From: CAYYNP01 sp964472545
Lineage (GTDB): Bacteria; Planctomycetota; Planctomycetia; Pirellulales; Thermoguttaceae
Length of the DNA stretch: 64,000 nucleotides
Direction of reading: 5' to 3'
Assembly (NCBI GenBank): GCA_964472545.1
Contig: CAYYNP010000004.1
Location: forward strand, 28,806-92,805
Below are positions 9,394-17,871 of the stretch, one piece after another. Below the pieces are notes generated by a model. It was given only the letters and a program-made list of their open reading frames with translations, did not search any database and was not told where the DNA came from. Within the stretch, counting starts at the first letter, position 1. The number at the start of each line of letters is the position of its first letter. Both the position numbers and the translations under genes were made by a program.

Positions 9394-10995
9394 CTACGGC
9401 CGGCGGCGCCAGTCCACCTTTCCGCCGTAGGCCATGGTCCGCTCGACCAGTGAGAAGAGGGCGGAGTCGTACCGCTTAAGCGCCTGGCGGGTGGCGATTG
9501 CCGTGGCGGAATCGTTCGGCGGTACGGGCGAACCGGCGGCGTCGAAATAGGCCAGCACGCCGGCGGTCCAGTAGTCGAGCCGGCCGTGGACCGCGGCGGT
9601 CCCCTTCCAGCGGCCCTCGCTCATCGCGGCGTCGTAGAGTTCCTCGAGCTTTCGGTCGAAGCGGACGTCGAGCCGTTGCACGCGCAGCTCGTATTGCTGT
9701 ACGTCGCGCCGTTTCTCCCAGTTAGGATCGACCTCGCGATGCGCCGTCACGTGGTACATCGCTCGGGCCATGGCGCGGATCACCTGGGACTCGGTGGCGT
9801 AGGGATCGCGGCCGAGGTCGGCCAAGACGTTTTCCTGCCCGACGGCCAAAAGCTTTACCTTCGGCGAGTCATCAAAGAAGCGCGCCAAGAGGTCGACGCC
9901 CTTACTATCCTTGCCGTCGAGTCTGCGAAACTCCGGAAGGTCGGCGAGGTTCTCGTCCGGTCCCAAGACGACCAGCTGCAGGCCGTCGGCGATCAGCGCC
10001 TTGAGCACGTCCTGGCGGTAGGCGAACATCTTGCGGATCGTGTCGTTGGCCTTCAACAGGGCCTCGTCGCTGGCGCCGCGTCCCACCACAGTGAACTCGC
10101 GAGCCCAGGTGAACTTGGTATAGAACGGATCGATCTCGAACTTTGCCGGCGGGGCCTCGACGTTCGGCAGCGGCTGCAGCCAGCAATAGCGCCAATCTTG
10201 ATCCGGACTCAGGTTGAAGGTGCGGCGGACCAATTCGTAACCCACCGGGTCGTAGATTTTCAACTGCTCGCGGCGGCCTACGGGCCCGTGGTTGTAGTTG
10301 TTCACGCGGTTGCAGTCGAAGTAGGCCTGGGCGATTTCGGCCCAGTATTCGGTCGCGCTGCCGATGGCGTAGGTGTCCTTGTAGAGGCCTTTGGCCTTGG
10401 CCTTCCCGTAGGCCGTCCGCATACGTTCCTTCCAGGTCGGGTCGATGCGACCTAGCGCCCCGTCGATTGTGTGGCAGAACTCGTGTACGGCGATGCTCTC
10501 GTCGTCGTAGCGGTCCAGCGGCAGGCTCAACAGGTTCTCTTCGCCAAAGCTGGTGGGCCGCCCGCCCGTGCCGCGGACACGCTCGTTGAGGTAGTCCGGG
10601 TTGCCGGCGTGGCTATACTCGGGGATGTCGGTGTAGACCTGGTCCTTGCCGATGATTACCAGGTACATGCCGCCGTCGACCATCGCCTGAAGCACGTCGG
10701 GCCGGCCGGCCAGCATGTGGCTGACCATCTCGTGGGTGCGCACCAGAGCCAGATCGGCCACTTCGCCGGCCGCCGCGACCGACATCCCGCCGACGTCGAT
10801 GTGCTTCTTGTAGAACGCGCGGGCGGCGTCTCGGTCACGCGGGGAGACCTTCTCGAAGAACGCCTCCGGAGGGGTCGTCACCGGCGGACAGTCGCGCTGG
10901 CCGGCGGCGCGAACCTCGCCGCAGACACCCAACATCAAGGTACCCAATACCAAGACACTCCACCCGGCGGCGACGATCGATCTCGTGGCTCTCAT
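9394..10995 (-). CDS. Secreted HExxH metallopeptidase-like protein with degenerate second copy of the domain
   Basis: 533 residues with an N-terminal signal peptide ending near VRAAG. The first half contains VHEFCHTIDG, an HExxH zinc site, followed by TEYWAEIAQAYFDCNR, whose Glu is the likely third ligand of a gluzincin-type site. The second half repeats the same order of motifs (DLPEFRR, GQENVL, AMYHVTAHRE, LDYWTAGVLAYFDAAG) but lacks HExxH and the Glu, so it looks like an inactive copy. The first half is clearly related to the product of 12073-13050. Third gene of an operon: 12 bases separate it from the FGE-like gene. I do not recognise a characterised family and the substrate is unknown. 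Confidence 0.75.
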   Translation of the reverse strand: MRATRSIVAAGWSVLVLGTLMLGVCGEVRAAGQRDCPPVTTPPEAFFEKVSPRDRDAARAFYKKHIDVGGMSVAAAGEVADLALVRTHEMVSHMLAGRPDVLQAMVDGGMYLVIIGKDQVYTDIPEYSHAGNPDYLNERVRGTGGRPTSFGEENLLSLPLDRYDDESIAVHEFCHTIDGALGRIDPTWKERMRTAYGKAKAKGLYKDTYAIGSATEYWAEIAQAYFDCNRVNNYNHGPVGRREQLKIYDPVGYELVRRTFNLSPDQDWRYCWLQPLPNVEAPPAKFEIDPFYTKFTWAREFTVVGRGASDEALLKANDTIRKMFAYRQDVLKALIADGLQLVVLGPDENLADLPEFRRLDGKDSKGVDLLARFFDDSPKVKLLAVGQENVLADLGRDPYATESQVIRAMARAMYHVTAHREVDPNWEKRRDVQQYELRVQRLDVRFDRKLEELYDAAMSEGRWKGTAAVHGRLDYWTAGVLAYFDAAGSPVPPNDSATAIATRQALKRYDSALFSLVERTMAYGGKVDWRRRP

Positions 10996-11007
10996 ATCCG
11001 GCCGTCC

Positions 11008-12057
11008 TTACTCTGCGGTTTCTGACTCCGTGGGGAAGATCAGCACGCAGCAGACGCGCAATCCGATGTTGATCGAATTGGCCCCTTCGTCGCTGCTTAA
11101 GCGAAACGAACTGCGGCAGGCCCCGGGATAGCTCCGCCAGGAGCCGCCGCGAAGCACACGCTGATTGCCTTCCTCGGGCCCGGTCGGATCGGTCTGGGCC
11201 TCGGCCGTGTAGGCGGCGTAGCGATCGGCGGTCCACTCGCTCATGTTGCCGTGCATCTCGCGCAGGCCCCAAGCGTTCGCCGGCAGGCTGCCGACCGGCA
11301 CGGTCTTCTCGCGATTCACGCCCTTCGGCCCGCCGGCGTAGGTGTAGCCGCCGTGGTAGTTGGCCTGTGCCGGCGAGACCGACTCGCCGAAGCTAAACGG
11401 CGTCGTGGTGCCCGCCCGGGCTGCGTATTCCCATTGTGCCTCGGTCGGCAGCGTGTACTTCCGCTGGGGACCCTGCGGCTCGCTACTCTCCGGCTCGCCG
11501 CCTTCTGCTTCGCCGCCTTCCTGTTTGGCCTTCTCGGCCTCGCGGCGCTCCAACTCGCCGAGCATCTGGCAGAACTTCTCCGCGTCGCGCCAGGAGATCT
11601 TCCCGGCTGGCTGGTTGTCGGCTTTGAAGTCGGGCTCGTAGTTGTCCATCCTGGGATTGGCGGCGTCCGGTTCCGGGTTCGGGTTGATGACCGCGTTGTA
11701 GCACTTGTGGGAGACCTCGGTGGTGGCCATGTAGAAGGCGGCCGTGAGTGTGACCTCATGCGGCGGTTGCTCGTCGTAGAACCAGCCGGCCTGGGCATTG
11801 GGCATCTCGCACTTGCGGGCAACCTCGGCAGCCGAATCGTGCGAACCCATCGTGAACTTGCCAGGCGGAATCAACACGAACCGCATCCCCGCCGCGTTCT
11901 CGAAGGCCACCGGCACGCCGATCTCTTTGGCCGCGGCCACTTGTTCCGGCGTGACTTTGGCCCAAGCCGGAACTTCGGCGGCTCCCAGCGGCGAGGTCAA
12001 GACCATGCCCGAAAGGACCGCGACCAAAAGGAACGCAACACTACTTCGCAAACACAT
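11008..12057 (-). CDS. Formylglycine-generating-enzyme (SUMF1) family protein, secreted
   Basis: 349 residues: a signal peptide, then an FGE-sulfatase fold marked by IPPGKFTMGS, YMATTEVSHKCY, LPTEAQWEYAARAG, GLREMHGNMSEWTAD and VLRGGSWRSYPGACRSSFR. In true FGE the last motif carries two catalytic Cys. Here the first is Ser and only the second remains, so it is probably not a standard sulfatase activator. A Glu/Gly-rich insert (EGGEAEGGEPE) interrupts the domain before LPTEAQ. Middle gene of three, 15 bases after the upstream metallopeptidase-like gene and 12 before the downstream one, so the three are likely cotranscribed. The family is also used as a C-type-lectin-like binding fold. Confidence 0.85.
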   Translation of the reverse strand: MCLRSSVAFLLVAVLSGMVLTSPLGAAEVPAWAKVTPEQVAAAKEIGVPVAFENAAGMRFVLIPPGKFTMGSHDSAAEVARKCEMPNAQAGWFYDEQPPHEVTLTAAFYMATTEVSHKCYNAVINPNPEPDAANPRMDNYEPDFKADNQPAGKISWRDAEKFCQMLGELERREAEKAKQEGGEAEGGEPESSEPQGPQRKYTLPTEAQWEYAARAGTTTPFSFGESVSPAQANYHGGYTYAGGPKGVNREKTVPVGSLPANAWGLREMHGNMSEWTADRYAAYTAEAQTDPTGPEEGNQRVLRGGSWRSYPGACRSSFRLSSDEGANSINIGLRVCCVLIFPTESETAE

Positions 12058-12072
12058 CGGCTTCTCTCCCTC

Positions 12073-13050
12073 TCAATCGGACTCGCGTTGTTTTCGCTTC
12101 TCGGCCTCTTCGGCCTGGTGTTTCAGGAAGGCTTCTTTCACCCCCGGCGGCCAGCGGAACGTGGGGGCCTTGGCCGGATCGTAGCCTTTCAGGTGCGGCT
12201 CGTCCAACCGCTCGGCCACCGGCTTGTAGACCCACGGGTTCTGGTGAAACGTCTCGTCGATCAGTTTGGCGTACTCCGGCAAGTGCTTCTTGACGTGTTC
12301 GCGCCGCGTGAGGTGACAGACGTGCTCGCCGTTTGGCCCGAGCACCTCGAACGAGCTTTGCCCGCCGCCGCACTCCGGCCGGATGGTCCGATTGCAGTTG
12401 AACCACGCCTGCACGCCCTCGGCCCAGAACTCACCCACGCCGCCTTCGATCGCGTAGCCGCGAAACCGGCCGCTCCTGGCGGCCTCGTCGGACAACGCCC
12501 GCAGCCGCTCGTTGAATCCCTCGTCGATGCCGCCGATGATCCCTTGCAGCCCGTGGGCGAACTCGTGAATGAAGATGCTCTCGCCGCCCCAAGGGTCACC
12601 CTCGTAGTTCAGCAAGTTCTCTTCACCGCAACTCGACGGCCGCCCGCCGAGACCCCGGGCCCGATAATCCCACCAGGCGTCCATCCCGCGGCACTCGGGC
12701 ATATCGGTCTGCATCTCGCAGTGGGCGATCACGCAGTAGTACATCGTCCGCTTGACGAGTCCCTGCTTGAGGTCCGGCCGATTGGCCAGCAGCTTCTCGG
12801 TCAGGTAGGCCGCTTCCTTGAGGGCCACTTTTGAGACCTTCTCGGAGCTGACGATCGGCATGCCGCAAGCGATCACGTGCTGGGTGTAGAACGGATCGAG
12901 CTTCTCAAGCAACGCTTCAGCGGGCGACAACTCATTTGCCGGCGCATCTTCCGCATCGGGCTCGACCGCCCAGGTGCCATGCGCCGAAATCAGACAACAC
13001 GTAACGGCGGCCAAACAGAGGAGGGACTTCCAGGAGGGCTTCGCGTTCAT
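12073..13050 (-). CDS. Secreted HExxH metallopeptidase-like protein (short paralogue)
   Basis: 325 residues with a signal peptide ending near GTWAVE. IFIHEFAHGLQGIIGG supplies an HExxH zinc site, and GEFWAEGVQAWFNCNR matches the third-ligand region of the 9394-10995 protein, as do CGEENLL and the ARGLGGRPSS region. This is a single-domain version of the 533-residue paralogue two genes downstream. The C-terminus is Lys/Glu-rich and lacks any domain I recognise. First gene of the operon; a plausible promoter lies at 13098-13126. Secreted protease or glycan-associated hydrolase are both possible. The zinc site is clear in sequence, the substrate is not. Confidence 0.75.
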   Translation of the reverse strand: MNAKPSWKSLLCLAAVTCCLISAHGTWAVEPDAEDAPANELSPAEALLEKLDPFYTQHVIACGMPIVSSEKVSKVALKEAAYLTEKLLANRPDLKQGLVKRTMYYCVIAHCEMQTDMPECRGMDAWWDYRARGLGGRPSSCGEENLLNYEGDPWGGESIFIHEFAHGLQGIIGGIDEGFNERLRALSDEAARSGRFRGYAIEGGVGEFWAEGVQAWFNCNRTIRPECGGGQSSFEVLGPNGEHVCHLTRREHVKKHLPEYAKLIDETFHQNPWVYKPVAERLDEPHLKGYDPAKAPTFRWPPGVKEAFLKHQAEEAEKRKQRESD

Positions 13051-13097
13051 GGGGGGCCTTCACGTTGGGTGTGTCGTGCGAACCGCCTTTGCCGGCA

Positions 13098-13126
13098 ATT
13101 CTAGCACAAACAGCCCACGTTGCCAG
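13098..13126 (-). promoter_or_regulatory. Putative sigma-70-type promoter of the metallopeptidase/FGE operon
   Basis: On the minus strand CTGGCA (13126-13121) is followed, after 17 bases, by TAGAAT (13103-13098). These match the housekeeping consensus at 4/6 and 5/6. The predicted start of transcription is about 40 bases before the ATG at 13050. In the opposite direction a TACAAT at 13214-13219 could be the -10 of the FAA hydrolase gene, but it has no good -35. Confidence 0.45.
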
Positions 13127-13289
13127 TCGAGAAGTCCGCTGGGCGTCCCGTATCATGCCGGAACATTGGGGGGTGTCTTTCGTTTCCCCTACCGGGCTGC
13201 CCTTCGCGTCGTCTACAATAGACGGCCCCAGCCAACAACGACGCATGCCTGTCTGAAGGCTACGCACTTCAAAGAGTGGAAACCGACCG

Positions 13290-14153
13290 ATGAAACTGCT
13301 GACCTACCGAACCGACACCGGCCCGCGCGTGGCCGGGCTGCGTGGTGATGAATACGTCGACTTGAATCGGGCCGATCCGAATGTGCCGGCCTGTATGAGA
13401 CGGTTGCTGGCCGAAGGACCCGACGGACTGGCCCGGGCCGCCGCGGCGCTGGCCGCCGGAGAGCCGTTGGACGCCGACGCGTTGGATCTCGGCCCTCCGG
13501 TCGCCAACCCCCAGAAGATCATCTGTGTGGGGCTGAACTACGCCGACCACGCTGCCGAGCAGGGTATTGAGCCGCCGAGCGAGCCGATCCTCTTCAACAA
13601 GTTTCCCACCGCGCTGATCGCCCCGGGCGAGCCGATCGTGCTGCCGTCGAGTAGCTCCGAGGTCGACTACGAGGCCGAGCTGGTCGTGGTGATCGGCATC
13701 GGCGGCCGGAACATCCCCAAGGAGTTGGCGTTGGAGCACGTCGCCGGCTATTGCTGCGGCAACGACGTCTCCGCCCGCGACTGGCAACTCCGCAAGCCGG
13801 GCGGCCAATGGCTGCTGGGCAAGACCTTCGACACATTCGCGCCCACCGGCCCCGTGTTGGTCACCGCCGACGAGATCGCCGACCCGGGCAACTTGAAGAT
13901 CCAGTTGCGTCTAAACGACGAGGTGATGCAGGACTCGAACACGTCGCAGTTGATCTTCCCCATCGACGAACTGATCGCCTACGTCTCGGCCGTCTGCACC
14001 CTCTCCCCCGGCGACCTTCTCTTCACCGGCACGCCGCCCGGCGTCGGCATGGCCCGCAAACCGCCGGTGTTTCTGCTGCCGGGTGATCGGGTGGAGGTGG
14101 AGATCGAAGGGCTGGGTGTGCTGCGGAACGAGGTGGTGGGGGAAGAGGGGTGA
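13290..14153 (+). CDS. Fumarylacetoacetate hydrolase (FAH) family protein
   Basis: 287 residues, the usual size for the FAH superfamily of 2-keto-diene hydrolases, hydratases and acylpyruvases. ICVGLNYADHAAEQG opens the catalytic domain. DYEAELVVVIG carries the conserved acidic metal ligands, and NDVSARDWQ and GKTFDTFAPTGPVL are standard family blocks. The N-terminal 65 residues form the small FAH N-terminal-like domain. Likely cytosolic and Mg-dependent, acting on a product of aromatic or sugar-acid breakdown; the exact substrate cannot be read from sequence. It stands alone, divergent from the metallopeptidase operon and convergent with the glycan cluster. Confidence 0.9.
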   Translation: MKLLTYRTDTGPRVAGLRGDEYVDLNRADPNVPACMRRLLAEGPDGLARAAAALAAGEPLDADALDLGPPVANPQKIICVGLNYADHAAEQGIEPPSEPILFNKFPTALIAPGEPIVLPSSSSEVDYEAELVVVIGIGGRNIPKELALEHVAGYCCGNDVSARDWQLRKPGGQWLLGKTFDTFAPTGPVLVTADEIADPGNLKIQLRLNDEVMQDSNTSQLIFPIDELIAYVSAVCTLSPGDLLFTGTPPGVGMARKPPVFLLPGDRVEVEIEGLGVLRNEVVGEEG

Positions 14154-14228
14154 GGCTGGCGTAGCCGTGACGCGAGAGCGCCGAATTCCGGATCTGCGGC
14201 GGCTGGGGTCCAGCGCCCGGCCGGAGAA

Positions 14229-14876
14229 TCAAGCGGGCGTTCGACGGAGAAGGCCGCACAGAGTGCGGAGTATCAACCACAAGTCCAACATAAGCGACAT
14301 CGACTCGACGTATCGGCGCGACAAGGCAATCTTGTGCGGAAGGATGCGTCCGACGTATTCCTGCTCGGGGGTCTCACTCGCTCCCAACAATGCCGTCTCG
14401 TCGCGATACTCCAGAGACGCGAAATCCGTGATGCCGGGGCGAATCGTCAGCAGAACCTCGTAGTCCTCCGCGAACATCTCCACGTACTCACGAACTTCAG
14501 GCCGAGGTCCGACGAGGCTCATCTCCCCTTTGAGGACGTTGATCAGTTGGGGCAACTCGTCGATCTTGGTCTTCCGGAGGAAGCGGCCAACGCGGGTGAT
14601 CCGCGGATCATCTTCGGAGGTGGTCAAGGAACTGCCCGGCCCAAACGCCCCGTCGACCATGGTGCGGAACTTCAGCAGGCGAAACGGTCGGCCCCCGCGG
14701 CCGATACGCTGCTGGAGAAAGAAGACCGGACCACGCGAATCGCAACGAATCGCCAAGGCAACGGCAGTCCACAAGGGCATCAACATCACCAACCCTGCCG
14801 TCGACGCGGCGACGTCGATCGACCGTTTGACGAACGCCGACCACTTCTTCGGGCCTGCTTTCCGGAGTCGGTTCAC
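14229..14876 (-). CDS. Short monotopic phosphoglycosyl transferase (bacterial sugar transferase)
   Basis: Transfers a sugar-1-phosphate from a nucleotide sugar to undecaprenyl phosphate, the first membrane step in making a surface glycan. One N-terminal re-entrant hydrophobic segment (AASTAGLVMLMPLWTAVALA) is followed by QQRIGRGGRPF, LKFRTM, the catalytic Asp-Glu of TKIDELPQL and MSLVGPRP. The start is GTG at 14876, which overlaps the TGA of the upstream aminotransferase by four bases (GTGA) and has GGGAG about eight bases before it. This gives 215 residues, the short form typified by PglC. A longer frame to 15008 would overlap the aminotransferase by 136 bases and adds only unrelated sequence. 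Last gene of a three-gene glycan operon. Confidence 0.9.
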   Translation of the reverse strand: MNRLRKAGPKKWSAFVKRSIDVAASTAGLVMLMPLWTAVALAIRCDSRGPVFFLQQRIGRGGRPFRLLKFRTMVDGAFGPGSSLTTSEDDPRITRVGRFLRKTKIDELPQLINVLKGEMSLVGPRPEVREYVEMFAEDYEVLLTIRPGITDFASLEYRDETALLGASETPEQEYVGRILPHKIALSRRYVESMSLMLDLWLILRTLCGLLRRTPA

Positions 14877-16189
14877 TTGGGAATCTCCCGTCCGCCCCGG
14901 TGGGCGACGCGATGCCTGCGGCAGATCTCCGCGACCACCCGAATCACGTACTGCAATTCCTCCTCGCGCATGCTGGGAAACAAAGGCAGGCTGATCAATC
15001 GCTGCCATTCGGACGACGCTACCGGCAACTGTTCCGCAGACCAGCCGGAACGGCGGCGGTAATACTCGTGCAGGTGCAGTGGGCGCCAGTGGACCGAACA
15101 GGCGATCCCGTGCTTGCCCAACTCTTCGATGAAGCCACTACGATCCAGCGACAGGCGGGGCTGATTCAGCCGAATGGGGAAGAGATGCCAGGCGTGAATG
15201 TGGTCGGGCGGGTCCGGGGGAAGCTGCAATTCGGCGACATCGGCAAGCGCTTCCCGATAGGCTCTGGCAATCGACTCGCGGCAACGACGCTTCTCTTCAG
15301 CCCGGCCCAATTGGTGGATCCCCAGGGCAGCTGCAATGTCCGTGCAGTTGTATTTGTATCCCGGCGCAACGATCTGGTAATCCCAACTCCGGTCACCATT
15401 GTGACGTTGCCAGGGACTGCGCGAGAGACCGTGCATCGACGTCAACTTCATTTGCTCGGCGATTTCCGCAACGTCGGTGACCGCCATGCCCCCTTCGCCG
15501 GTCGTGATCGTCTTATTGGCATAGAAGGAGAAACACGTAACCGCCGCCGTGTTTTGGCCGCAGTATCGCCAGGGGCCGTCCGGACCCGAGCGGCAGGCCG
15601 CAGGGAAGGCATGCGCGGCATCCTCAACAACCCACAAACCGTGCTCCTCGGCAAAGGCCCGGATCGCCTCCGGATCCACCATCAGCCCGCCCACGTGAAC
15701 GGGCATTATTCCGGCGACCTCCAAATCGGGGCGAAACGGGTCGGGAAGTCTGCCGGCACGCAGATCAGCAAGCTTACGTTCGGCATCGGCAAGATCCATG
15801 TTCAGCGTCGATCGTTCGCAGTCGACGAGGATCGGCAGCGCTCCCATGTGGTGTACGATTTCTGCCGTGGCGGCGAACGTCATCGTCGGCACCAGCACGG
15901 CTTGGCCCGCGCGAAGACCGATCGCCTGCAGCGCCAAGTGCAGCGCCGCCGTGCAAGAGTTGACGGCCAAGCTGTACTTTCCGCCGACGGCTCGGGCGAA
16001 TTCCCGCTCGAAGCGGCGGGTACGCGGGCCCCGGGTGAGCCACCCCGACCGTAACGTGGCCACGACCTCGTCGATTTCGTCTTCCCTCAACTCGACGCGG
16101 AAGAACGGGACCGTTCGCTCCGCGGGAACCGGATCCGTACGCGTCGCCGGGCACTTCGAGGGCCGATGCGTTGCCTGTGGTTTGACCAT
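14873..16189 (-). CDS. DegT/DnrJ/EryC1/StrS family sugar aminotransferase
   Basis: 438 residues, PLP-dependent, converting a nucleotide keto-sugar to an amino-sugar. The family blocks are SGWLTRGPRTRRFEREFA, NSCTAALHLALQAIGL, VEDAAHAFPA and FSFYANKTITTGEGGMAV, whose Lys is the expected Schiff-base residue. KYNCTDIAAALGIHQL and HAWHLFPIRL follow. The first 25 residues are outside the conserved fold, so the start could be slightly downstream. Its stop overlaps the start of the phosphoglycosyl transferase, so the two are coupled. With the glycosyltransferase upstream it resembles a minimal pgl-type set for a glycan starting with an amino-sugar; no dehydratase or acetyltransferase gene is present. 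Confidence 0.92.
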   Translation of the reverse strand: MVKPQATHRPSKCPATRTDPVPAERTVPFFRVELREDEIDEVVATLRSGWLTRGPRTRRFEREFARAVGGKYSLAVNSCTAALHLALQAIGLRAGQAVLVPTMTFAATAEIVHHMGALPILVDCERSTLNMDLADAERKLADLRAGRLPDPFRPDLEVAGIMPVHVGGLMVDPEAIRAFAEEHGLWVVEDAAHAFPAACRSGPDGPWRYCGQNTAAVTCFSFYANKTITTGEGGMAVTDVAEIAEQMKLTSMHGLSRSPWQRHNGDRSWDYQIVAPGYKYNCTDIAAALGIHQLGRAEEKRRCRESIARAYREALADVAELQLPPDPPDHIHAWHLFPIRLNQPRLSLDRSGFIEELGKHGIACSVHWRPLHLHEYYRRRSGWSAEQLPVASSEWQRLISLPLFPSMREEELQYVIRVVAEICRRHRVAHRGGREIPK

Positions 16190-16275
16190 CTGGGGCAGAT
16201 TCCGTTTCGGGGTTAGTTGGGCATAGAAGGAAAACCCCCGTGGTCGATCTCCACGCGTTCACCACAAGACCCGTT

Positions 16276-17535
16276 CTACGGCAAGCCGTGCGACAGGTTG
16301 GCGCTCCGTGGGCGATCGTGCTCTTTCAATACGCCTCTGAGAAAACGGTCCAGTTGCAGGGCGATCCGGCTCCGGTTGTAAGTCGTTTTGGCCGCGTGGC
16401 GGCCGGCCTCTCCCAGCCGACGGCGGAGTCCCTCATCCGCGGCCAGTTGCTCGAAGGCTTGGCGGATGCCTCGCGCGTCGTCCGGGGCGACCGTCAAGCC
16501 GCAACCCGCCTCGTTCACGCGGCGGGCCGGTTCGCCGTCGGCAATCAGCAGAATCGGGAGCGACGAAGCCATGGCTTCGTAGATCTTGCTCGGAACCGCC
16601 CCGGGAATGGACGTGCTCAGACTGATTAGAGCGACGTCGGCGGCGGCCAAGAGGGCCGGGATCCGGCCGCGTGGCTCCGGTGGAAGGACTTTCACACGGG
16701 ATATCGACTCCGCCCGAATCCGCTCACGCAGATGCTCCCGTAGCGGGCCTTCGCCGATGAGCACGATTCGGCCGGGCACCTCCGGGGCCAGTGAGAGGGC
16801 CAGATCCAAGGCCTGGTCCAGCCCTTGGGCCAGGCCGAAGAGCCCGGCATAGACGAACACGGGGCCGGGCTCCGGGCCGAGCCTCTCGCGAGCGGCTGCG
16901 GTGACTTTGTCTTTGCCAAACCGACAGGGAGCGACGCCGTTGGTGATCAGTCGTGTACGCGCCGTCGGCACCCGGCTGCGTACCGACTCGATGGTCTCCG
17001 TCGACTGCCCGGTCACTCCGGCGGCTTTTCGGTAGGTCGAGAGCTCCAGCCGCTCCGCAAGCCGCGCAGCGATTCCGCGCCGAATCACGCCCAGCCGAAC
17101 GGCGGATCCCGGCCACAGGTCGCTGACGTTGAAGACGAAAGGGCATTTCCACCGCCGCGACAAATAACGAGCAGCATAGGCGATGAACAGCGGAGGTGAT
17201 TCGACCAACAGAAGATCCGGGCGACGACAGAGACGCGGCCCATGCCGACGCGCCGAGGCCACAAAGGAGAAATAGCAGCGAAGCCGCCTGACGAATCCCG
17301 TCTTCGCCGTGAAAAGCGGCACGCGTATCGTGCGAATCCGGCCCGCTTGTTCCACCACGGGACGTCGCACGTCATATCCATCGAATACGGAGCCGGTGGG
17401 GTAGTTGGGCAACGCGGTGAGCACTTCGACGTCCCAACCCGAGTCGACCAACTGCTCGCCGAGCTCAAGAAGCCGCACCTGGGGTGCCCCCATTTCTGGT
17501 GGAAAGAACTGAGTGAGGATACACAGCCGTGGCAT
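16276..17535 (-). CDS. Glycosyltransferase, WbuB-like family 4 (GT-B fold)
   Basis: 419 residues. The start MPRLCILTQFFPPEMGAPQ is typical of WbuB-like retaining GT4 enzymes that add a sugar to a lipid-linked or nascent glycan at the cytoplasmic face. The N-domain holds PNYPTG and FNVSDLWPGSAVRLG. The C-domain holds FVYAGLFGLAQGLDQ and VPSKIYEAMASSLPILLIADGE with the nucleotide-sugar-binding Glu. First gene of the cluster, 86 bases before the aminotransferase. It likely adds the second sugar after the phosphoglycosyl transferase acts. Donor and acceptor are not predictable here. Confidence 0.9.
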   Translation of the reverse strand: MPRLCILTQFFPPEMGAPQVRLLELGEQLVDSGWDVEVLTALPNYPTGSVFDGYDVRRPVVEQAGRIRTIRVPLFTAKTGFVRRLRCYFSFVASARRHGPRLCRRPDLLLVESPPLFIAYAARYLSRRWKCPFVFNVSDLWPGSAVRLGVIRRGIAARLAERLELSTYRKAAGVTGQSTETIESVRSRVPTARTRLITNGVAPCRFGKDKVTAAARERLGPEPGPVFVYAGLFGLAQGLDQALDLALSLAPEVPGRIVLIGEGPLREHLRERIRAESISRVKVLPPEPRGRIPALLAAADVALISLSTSIPGAVPSKIYEAMASSLPILLIADGEPARRVNEAGCGLTVAPDDARGIRQAFEQLAADEGLRRRLGEAGRHAAKTTYNRSRIALQLDRFLRGVLKEHDRPRSANLSHGLP

Positions 17536-17871
17536 ATCATCCCCCGGTGCCCAGCGTCCGAGATTGCCTCCAAACCCCTCTGACTATGATTGGTGCCAGG
17601 CTCGGCGTCAAGCAGCCGGCAGGGGGTGGGCGGAGCCGAGGAGCACTTCATCAGCGCGGCCCCCAGGCGTCGGCTTGGCCGTCTCGTGCAAGACTCACCG
17701 GATGCCTGCGAATCTCGTCGGCAACGGGAGTTGCGCCGCAACGCCGATGATGCTCGTCGTGCAAGGGCCGACATGCTAGGATGAGCATCCACCAGCCGGG
17801 CCGTCTCTGGCGGTGGCTGCCGACCGCCCCTAGGTCGGAACTTCGAACAGACACCACGAAAGGAAGCCGTC
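17536..17871. other. Divergent intergenic region
   Basis: Region of 336 bases between a minus-strand glycosyltransferase and a plus-strand glycoside-hydrolase-like gene, so it should carry both promoters. TAGGAT at 17776-17781 is a possible -10 for the rightward gene but has no matching -35. AAGGAA at 17860-17865 is the rightward ribosome binding site. Several overlapping frames exist, none with recognisable content. Confidence 0.45.

Noticed and set aside
11008..12057. Sulfatase-activating enzyme for a local sulfatase cluster
   Set aside because: One catalytic Cys is missing and no sulfatase gene lies in the window.
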